Shown: positions 6,300 to 9,594 of the stretch, piece by piece
Layout of the letters: each line of letters starts with the position of its first letter
How positions within the stretch are numbered: position 1 is the first letter of the stretch
NCBI GenBank assembly: GCA_023388235.1
Contig: JAEWGQ010000227.1
Location: 1 to 9,594, forward strand
Direction: 5' to 3'
DNA from: Actinomycetes bacterium
GTDB taxonomy: Bacteria; Actinomycetota; Actinomycetes; Actinomycetales; Cellulomonadaceae
Length of the DNA stretch: 9,594 nt
The notes under the pieces: generated by a model
Database searches by the model: none
The model's input: only the letters and a program-made list of their open reading frames with translations
Told to the model about the DNA's origin: nothing
Program-made: the position numbers and the translations under genes

Positions 6300-6896
6300 C
6301 TAGCTCTCTCTCTTCTCGTCAAGCGTGCTCTGCAGACCGCCGAGGGCGGCCCACCGAGGGTCAATGGTGTCATGCGAATGCTGTGGGTCGTCCGCCAGGT
6401 GCGCTCCGCAGACGGAGCACAGACCCGGGCAGTCGTCCCGGCACAACGGCTGGAAGGGTAGCGCAGTCACGAGCGCGTCCCGCAGCGCGGGCTCGACGTC
6501 GACCAGGTCGCCGTCCAGCTCGTGCACGTCCTCCTCGTCGTCGCCGTTCTCCTCCGCGACCTCGGCGCGACCGGGGTACACGTACAGCTCCTGGACGCTG
6601 ACGTCGACGTCGTCGACGACCTCGTCCAGGCACCGGACGCACTCCCCGACCACCCGGGCACGCACGGAGCCCGAGACCAGGACCCCCTCCATGACGGCCT
6701 CGAGCCGGAGATCCAGCTCGACGTCGTCACCTGCGGGGACGCCGATCACGTCGGTGCCGAGGTCCTCGGGAGCGGGAACCGTGCGCTGCACCCGACGCAT
6801 CGATCCCGGACGTCGGCCGAGCTCGTGGGTGTCGAGCACGAACGGCGAGCGGGGATCGAGGTGAGTCGCGCGCTCCACGGTCCTCGTTCCTGTCAT
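6300..6896 (-). CDS. YceD/DUF177 family protein, ribosome-linked metal-binding factor
   Basis: 198 residues from the ATG at 6896. DUF177 (YceD) proteins are encoded beside rpmF in most bacteria and are linked to 23S rRNA accumulation, but their biochemical role is not settled. Family hallmarks are [10 protein letters not shown] (84-93, with C86 and C89) and the C-terminal cysteine cluster [14 protein letters not shown] (151-164, with C152, C156, C160 and C163), probably a zinc site. An acidic stretch rich in Glu and Asp lies at about 112-135. The open frame extends to 6980, but the segment before [10 protein letters not shown] is Arg/Pro-rich, lies over a candidate promoter and is not family-like. 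No good Shine-Dalgarno site precedes the ATG. The stop codon is 2 bases before rpmF. Confidence 0.9.
   Translation of the reverse strand: MTGTRTVERATHLDPRSPFVLDTHELGRRPGSMRRVQRTVPAPEDLGTDVIGVPAGDDVELDLRLEAVMEGVLVSGSVRARVVGECVRCLDEVVDDVDVSVQELYVYPGRAEVAEENGDDEEDVHELDGDLVDVEPALRDALVTALPFQPLCRDDCPGLCSVCGAHLADDPQHSHDTIDPRWAALGGLQSTLDEKRES
6304..6317 (-). promoter_or_regulatory. purine-rich ribosome binding site of rpmF
   Basis: An uninterrupted GA-type run on the minus strand, 6 bases upstream of the rpmF GTG, embedded in the last codons of yceD. It supports the GTG start and makes rpmF translation likely to depend on ribosomes finishing yceD. Confidence 0.5.
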
Positions 6897-6920
6897 GAGG
6901 GGGTCACATTCCGGCACAGA

Positions 6921-6949
6921 CCTGCGACGACCGGCAGGACCAACGGTCG
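6921..6949 (-). repeat. overlapping inverted repeats at the start of the yceD-rpmF leader
   Basis: CGACCG (6928-6933) and CGGTCG (6944-6949) form a 6-bp inverted repeat with a 10-base spacer, right beside the candidate -10 box. On the minus-strand leader, CCTGC (6938-6934) and GCAGG (6925-6921) can form a 5-bp hairpin with an 8-base loop. The two pairings overlap and exclude each other. They could be an operator or a leader structure, or chance in GC-rich DNA. Confidence 0.25.
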
Positions 6950-6980
6950 ATCCTACGGCACGCGGGTGCCCTCGGCCCAA
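6950..6980 (-). promoter_or_regulatory. candidate promoter of the yceD-rpmF-rnc-mutM operon
   Basis: On the minus strand TTGGGC (6980-6975) and TAGGAT (6955-6950) fit -35 and -10 boxes (TTGNNN and TANNNT) with a 19-base spacer, slightly long. The start would be near 6943, giving a leader of about 47 bases before the yceD ATG at 6896. This is the only sizeable gap (103 bases, 6897-6999) in the leftward cluster, which supports an internal promoter here. Read by eye. Confidence 0.4.
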
Positions 6981-6999
6981 TCCGGGGGTGCGGCGTTCC

Positions 7000-7491
7000 T
7001 CACGCCCCGTCGAGCCGGTCCGCCAGCTTGGCCCGGCCGGCCTGCACCTGGCTGAGCACCTTGCCCAGGTCGATCTCGAAGTCCGCCAGCCGCCGGTCGC
7101 AGTAGTCGTCCGCGTCCCGGCGCAGCCCGCGGGCGGTCTCCTCGGCCTCGGCGACGATCTGCGCGGCCCGCTCGGTGGCCCGGGCCACGACGGCCTCCTG
7201 CTCCACCAGCTCGGCGGCCCGGCGGCGCGCGGCCGCCTCGATGCGCTCCGCGTCGGCGCGCGCGGCGGCCCGCTCGGCGTCCGCGGCGGCGAGGACCTCG
7301 TCGGCCCGGCCGATCTGGGCGGGCAGCGCCTCGCGCGCCTGGGCCACCAGCTCGAGCAGCTCGGCCCTGCTGACGAGCACGGACGCGGACATCGGCATCG
7401 CGCGCGCCGTGCTGACGGCCTGCTCCAGGGCGTCCAGGACGCCGCTGAGGCTCTCGTGGCGCCGGGCGGCGGGCTCGGTCGGCTCGGTCAT
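7000..7491 (-). CDS. SepIVA/DivIVA-like coiled-coil cell-division protein
   Basis: 163 residues, mostly Ala/Glu/Arg-rich helix. A coiled coil is expected over about 42-128, with many repeats of the AEAERAAARADAER kind. The N-terminal part (about 14-40) has LSGVLDALEQAVSTARAMPMSASVLV, here split as LSGVLDALEQ (15-24) followed by a MPMSASVLV segment (32-40), then SRAELLELV. The C-terminus (about 130-163) reads YCDRRLADFEIDLGKVLSQV. Position between coaD and yceD matches M. tuberculosis Rv2927c, the SepIVA family, a septum-associated DivIVA-related protein; automatic annotation often calls it cell division initiation protein or ATP synthase B-like. It is clearly shorter than the roughly 245-residue mycobacterial form. 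No membrane segment is present. The ATG overlaps the coaD stop as ATGA, so translation is coupled. Septal function is inferred from family and position. Confidence 0.75.
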   Translation of the reverse strand: MTEPTEPAARRHESLSGVLDALEQAVSTARAMPMSASVLVSRAELLELVAQAREALPAQIGRADEVLAAADAERAAARADAERIEAAARRRAAELVEQEAVVARATERAAQIVAEAEETARGLRRDADDYCDRRLADFEIDLGKVLSQVQAGRAKLADRLDGA

Positions 7492-8000
7492 GCGGGGCTC
7501 CCCTCGGGGCGGGTGGACGGGCTCGGGGCCGCGAGCGCGGCGCGCACGGCCGCGGCGACCGCGGGCGTGACGAGGTCGTCGACCGGCCCGCCGTGCCGCG
7601 CGACGTCCTTCACGAGCGAGGACGCCACGTGCGACAGGGCGGGGTCGCCCACGACGAAGGCGGTCTCGACCCCGGACAGGTGCCGGTTCATCAGCGCCAT
7701 CGGCAGCTCGGCGTCGAAGTCGGCGCCGCCGCGCAGGCCCTTGACCACGAGGGTCGCGCCCAGGACGCGCAGCTCGTCGGCGAGCAGCCCGTCGGAGGCC
7801 GCCACCCGCACGCCGGGCACGCCGGCGACCGCGTCCTCGATCAGGGCGACGCGGGTCGCCACGTCGAGCAGCGGGCGCTTGGCGGCGTTGTGGGCGACCA
7901 GCACGACGACCTCGTCGGCGAGCCGCCGCGCGCGGCGCACCACGTCCAGGTGGCCGAGCGTGAACGGGTCGAACGAACCGGGGCAGACGGCGAGGACCAC
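7488..8000 (-). CDS. coaD: phosphopantetheine adenylyltransferase
   Basis: 170 residues. It transfers AMP from ATP to 4'-phosphopantetheine to make dephospho-CoA, the penultimate step of coenzyme A synthesis. The nucleotidyltransferase motif CPGSFDPFTLGHLDVVRRA is at 6-24, with H17 of the T/HxGH motif. Also seen are K41-R42 (NAAKRPLL), the R90 loop VKGLRGGADFDAELPMALMN (86-105), and the C-terminal ATP-binding segment ASSLVKDVARHGG (126-138), equivalent to ISSSLVKEVA in E. coli. The start codon is GTG and only 1-2 residues precede the first strand, as in the family. The last 15 residues are a Pro/Ser-rich tail. rsmD ends 10 bases upstream, and the stop overlaps the SepIVA-like start by 4 bases. 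Confidence 0.96.
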   Translation of the reverse strand: MVLAVCPGSFDPFTLGHLDVVRRARRLADEVVVLVAHNAAKRPLLDVATRVALIEDAVAGVPGVRVAASDGLLADELRVLGATLVVKGLRGGADFDAELPMALMNRHLSGVETAFVVGDPALSHVASSLVKDVARHGGPVDDLVTPAVAAAVRAALAAPSPSTRPEGSPA

Positions 8001-8010
8001 GCGCTCGAAT

Positions 8011-8592
8011 CTACAGGGGGTCCGCCCCGGCGTCCGGGTCGGGGCTCCGCGCGCCGAGGTGCACGGCGGTCTCGCCGTAGGTGCGCGTGTCGAAGCCGTG
8101 CAGGCCCGCGGGCCACGGCGGGGCGGCGCTGCGGGTGGACCGCTCGACCACCACGACCGACTCGACCGTCAGGGCCGGCAGCAGCGCCTCCAGCACCTCC
8201 GCCAGCGTCGCGTCGGGCACGTCGTACGGCGGGTCGAGCAGCACCAGGTCCCAGGGCCGGACGGGGGGCCGGGCGACGTAGGCCTCCACGCGCTCGCGCA
8301 CGACGTCGACCCGGTCGCGCAGCCCGAGCGCCGCGACGTTCCGCCGGCACACCTCCGCGGCGGCCTTGCCCCACTCGACGAGCACCACGTGCGCGGCGCC
8401 GCGGCTGGCCGCCTCCAGGCCGAGCGCCCCGGAGCCGGCGTACCCGTCGAGCACCCGCGCCCCGTCCACCGCGTCCAGGTGCTCCAGGCGCGAGAACAGC
8501 GCCTCCCGGACGCGCTCGCTCGTCGGGCGCGTCCCCCGCGGCGGCACCGCGAGCGTCCGGCCGCCGACCGCACCGGCCACCACGCGGGTCAC
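8011..8592 (-). CDS. rsmD: 16S rRNA (guanine(966)-N(2))-methyltransferase RsmD
   Basis: 193 residues. Methylates G966 of 16S rRNA in the 30S subunit using S-adenosylmethionine. The family N-terminus VVAGAVGGRTLAVPPRGTRPTSERVREALFS is recognisable; key parts are GGRTL (10-14), RPTSERVREALF (22-33), the SAM-binding motif VLDGYAGSGALGLEAASRGA (47-66, usually DLFAGSG, here DGYAGSG) and the catalytic DPPY (120-123). The start is GTG at 8592; its bases overlap the stop of the upstream membrane-protein gene as GTGA, indicating coupled translation. The same frame stays open to 9459, but that part runs through the neighbour's coding sequence and is Arg/Ala-rich shadow. The stop is 10 bases before coaD; rsmD-coaD pairing is standard in actinobacteria. 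Confidence 0.95.
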   Translation of the reverse strand: MTRVVAGAVGGRTLAVPPRGTRPTSERVREALFSRLEHLDAVDGARVLDGYAGSGALGLEAASRGAAHVVLVEWGKAAAEVCRRNVAALGLRDRVDVVRERVEAYVARPPVRPWDLVLLDPPYDVPDATLAEVLEALLPALTVESVVVVERSTRSAAPPWPAGLHGFDTRTYGETAVHLGARSPDPDAGADPL

Positions 8593-9594
8593 CGCCGGCC
8601 GCCCTTGTCCGCGTCCGCCGCCTCCGCCATGCGGTCCATCATCGACTTGGTGCTCGTGCTGGACCCGAACGCGAGCGCGATCGCCGAGGCCGCCAGCTGG
8701 ATCACCACGAGGGTGGGCACCACGGTGCCCAGGGCCACGCAGATCACGACGGGCATCAGGCCCAGGACCGCGACGTCCGGGCCCCGGGACAGCACGCCGG
8801 CCACCCCGCCGGGCAGCGCGCCCATCGGGGTCGCGACCAGCGGGCCCTGCCAGTTCGGCGCGGGCCGGTACGCCCCGCGCAGCGCCGCACCGGCCCACAC
8901 CGGCGCGGAGGCGACCCCGAGCAGCAGCCAGCCGCCCAGGTCGCCCTCCCAGCGGCCCACGGCGGCGAACGCGACGACCGACCAGAGCAGCATCGCCACC
9001 CCGGGGACGATCAGCCGCGTGCGGCGCACCCGGGCGGCGGACAGCGGCAGCAGGCGGTCGACCACCGGCGCCATCTCCGCGCGCCGCGCGCCCTCGGCGG
9101 TCGCGAGCATGCCGACGTAGCCGCTGACGAGCACCGCCACGACCACGCCGAGCACCCCGGCGAGCTGCGGGGTGATGACGACGACGACGGGCACCAGCGC
9201 CGACACGACGAGCTGCACGAGGTGCCGGGGCGAGCGCAGCAGCACCGTCAGGTCGGCGACGACGACGGCCGTGTGCGGCCCGCGCACCAGCCGCATCCGG
9301 CGGACCCGGCGCCGGCGCGACCGCGCAGCGGAGTCCGACAGCGCGCGGCCCAGCTCGCGGGAGTCGAGCGACACCACGGCGCCCGCGGCCTGCGTGGCGA
9401 CCGAGCCGCTCTCGCGCAGGTGCCGCCCGCGGATCCGGCCGAGCCGGGAGTCCAGCCACCAGGCCAGCGCGCCGACCGCGAGCGCGAGCAGCACGAGCAG
9501 CACCACCGGCACGTCCGGCAGCGCGGCGACGCGCCGGCCGGCGAGCGCGGCGGCCAGGGCCAGCACGGGCGCGGCGGCGATCACGAGGTCGCCG
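8589..9594 (-). CDS. multi-pass membrane protein, probably DUF6297 family (5' end outside window)
   Basis: The frame is open to the right edge (codons GGC GAC CTC precede the first GTG at 9584), so the gene starts outside and at least 334 residues are seen. Numbered from that GTG, hydrophobic segments lie near 1-15, 25-43, 122-138, 141-160, 190-210, 217-235 and 270-307 (likely two). Between the second and third is a basic stretch, RSRRRRVRRMR (88-98), probably cytoplasmic. The tail (309-331) is polar with Ser, Asp and Lys. No catalytic motif is visible. Composition, length and position just before rsmD recall the DUF6297 membrane proteins of Micrococcales, which I believe often follow an ABC ATPase gene; it could therefore be a permease-like ABC partner. 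That is recall and inference, not proven here. It is coupled to rsmD by a GTGA overlap. Confidence 0.6.
   Translation of the reverse strand, partial: GDLVIAAAPVLALAAALAGRRVAALPDVPVVLLVLLALAVGALAWWLDSRLGRIRGRHLRESGSVATQAAGAVVSLDSRELGRALSDSAARSRRRRVRRMRLVRGPHTAVVVADLTVLLRSPRHLVQLVVSALVPVVVVITPQLAGVLGVVVAVLVSGYVGMLATAEGARRAEMAPVVDRLLPLSAARVRRTRLIVPGVAMLLWSVVAFAAVGRWEGDLGGWLLLGVASAPVWAGAALRGAYRPAPNWQGPLVATPMGALPGGVAGVLSRGPDVAVLGLMPVVICVALGTVVPTLVVIQLAASAIALAFGSSTSTKSMMDRMAEAADADKGGRR

Noticed and set aside
6041..6373. N-terminal extension of RNase III through rpmF
   Set aside because: The extra 111 residues cover rpmF in another frame and are not part of the family. The ATG at 6040 has a good Shine-Dalgarno site.
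6897..6980. Upstream start of YceD at 6980
   Set aside because: The extra 28 residues are Arg/Pro-rich and cover the candidate promoter. [10 protein letters not shown] begins the family-like part.
6895..9120. Long + strand open frame (741 codons) opposite coaD, rsmD and others
   Set aside because: Shadow of five minus-strand genes, with low-complexity sequence and no recognisable motif.
8593..9459. RsmD extended upstream to 9459
   Set aside because: The stretch is a shadow of the membrane-protein gene. RsmD homology starts at VTRVVAGAVGG after the GTGA overlap.
1..9594. A novel defence, mobile or biosynthetic system
   Set aside because: Both strands were searched. All genes belong to housekeeping or known regulatory families, and no integrase, transposase, toxin, nuclease cassette or repeat array is visible.

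Overview
The window is very GC-rich, with GC-saturated third codon positions, frequent GTG starts (five of the ten genes) and tightly packed genes. The order yceD-rpmF-rnc-mutM next to coaD and rsmD is typical of Actinomycetota. The protein sequences suggest a Micrococcales organism, perhaps Cellulomonas-like, but that assignment is inference. No rRNA, tRNA, CRISPR array, insertion sequence, phage gene or origin was seen. The longest stretch without a gene is about 100 bases.

Layout, left to right. (1) The 3' end of a CydC-type ABC half-transporter gene (to 802) overlaps by 16 bases a two-GAF-domain histidine kinase of the DosS/DevS type (787-2553), both on the + strand. (2) Pointing back at the kinase is a DosR/DevR-like LuxR-family response regulator (2572-3255, - strand). 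The two genes are separated by a strong hairpin whose loop is the kinase stop codon. (3) A D-2-hydroxyacid dehydrogenase (3356-4303, +) diverges from the regulator across 100 bases. (4) Everything from 4361 to the right edge is on the - strand. Read in transcription order it is: a multi-pass membrane protein (partial, probably DUF6297-like), rsmD, coaD, a SepIVA/DivIVA-like coiled-coil gene, a candidate promoter, yceD (DUF177), rpmF, rnc and mutM. GC-rich hairpins lie between mutM and the dehydrogenase.

How the genes fit together. The left third looks like a redox or oxygen-response module. CydDC is needed to assemble cytochrome bd oxidase, and the kinase joined to it keeps the proximal heme histidine (H142) and distal tyrosine (Y164) of mycobacterial DosS. 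The facing DosR-like regulator is its obvious partner. The right two thirds are housekeeping genes: 16S rRNA methylation (RsmD), coenzyme A synthesis (CoaD), septation (SepIVA-like), 23S rRNA or ribosome-linked factors (YceD, L32), RNA processing (RNase III) and DNA repair (MutM). Most junctions there are 4-base overlaps or gaps of 2-10 bases.

I see no wholly novel system. The points most worth a second look are the probable heme-binding kinase beside cydC, a stem-loop directly upstream of the rnc ribosome binding site, a candidate leaderless start for the response regulator, the terminator built around a stop codon, and the short SepIVA-like protein coupled to CoaD.
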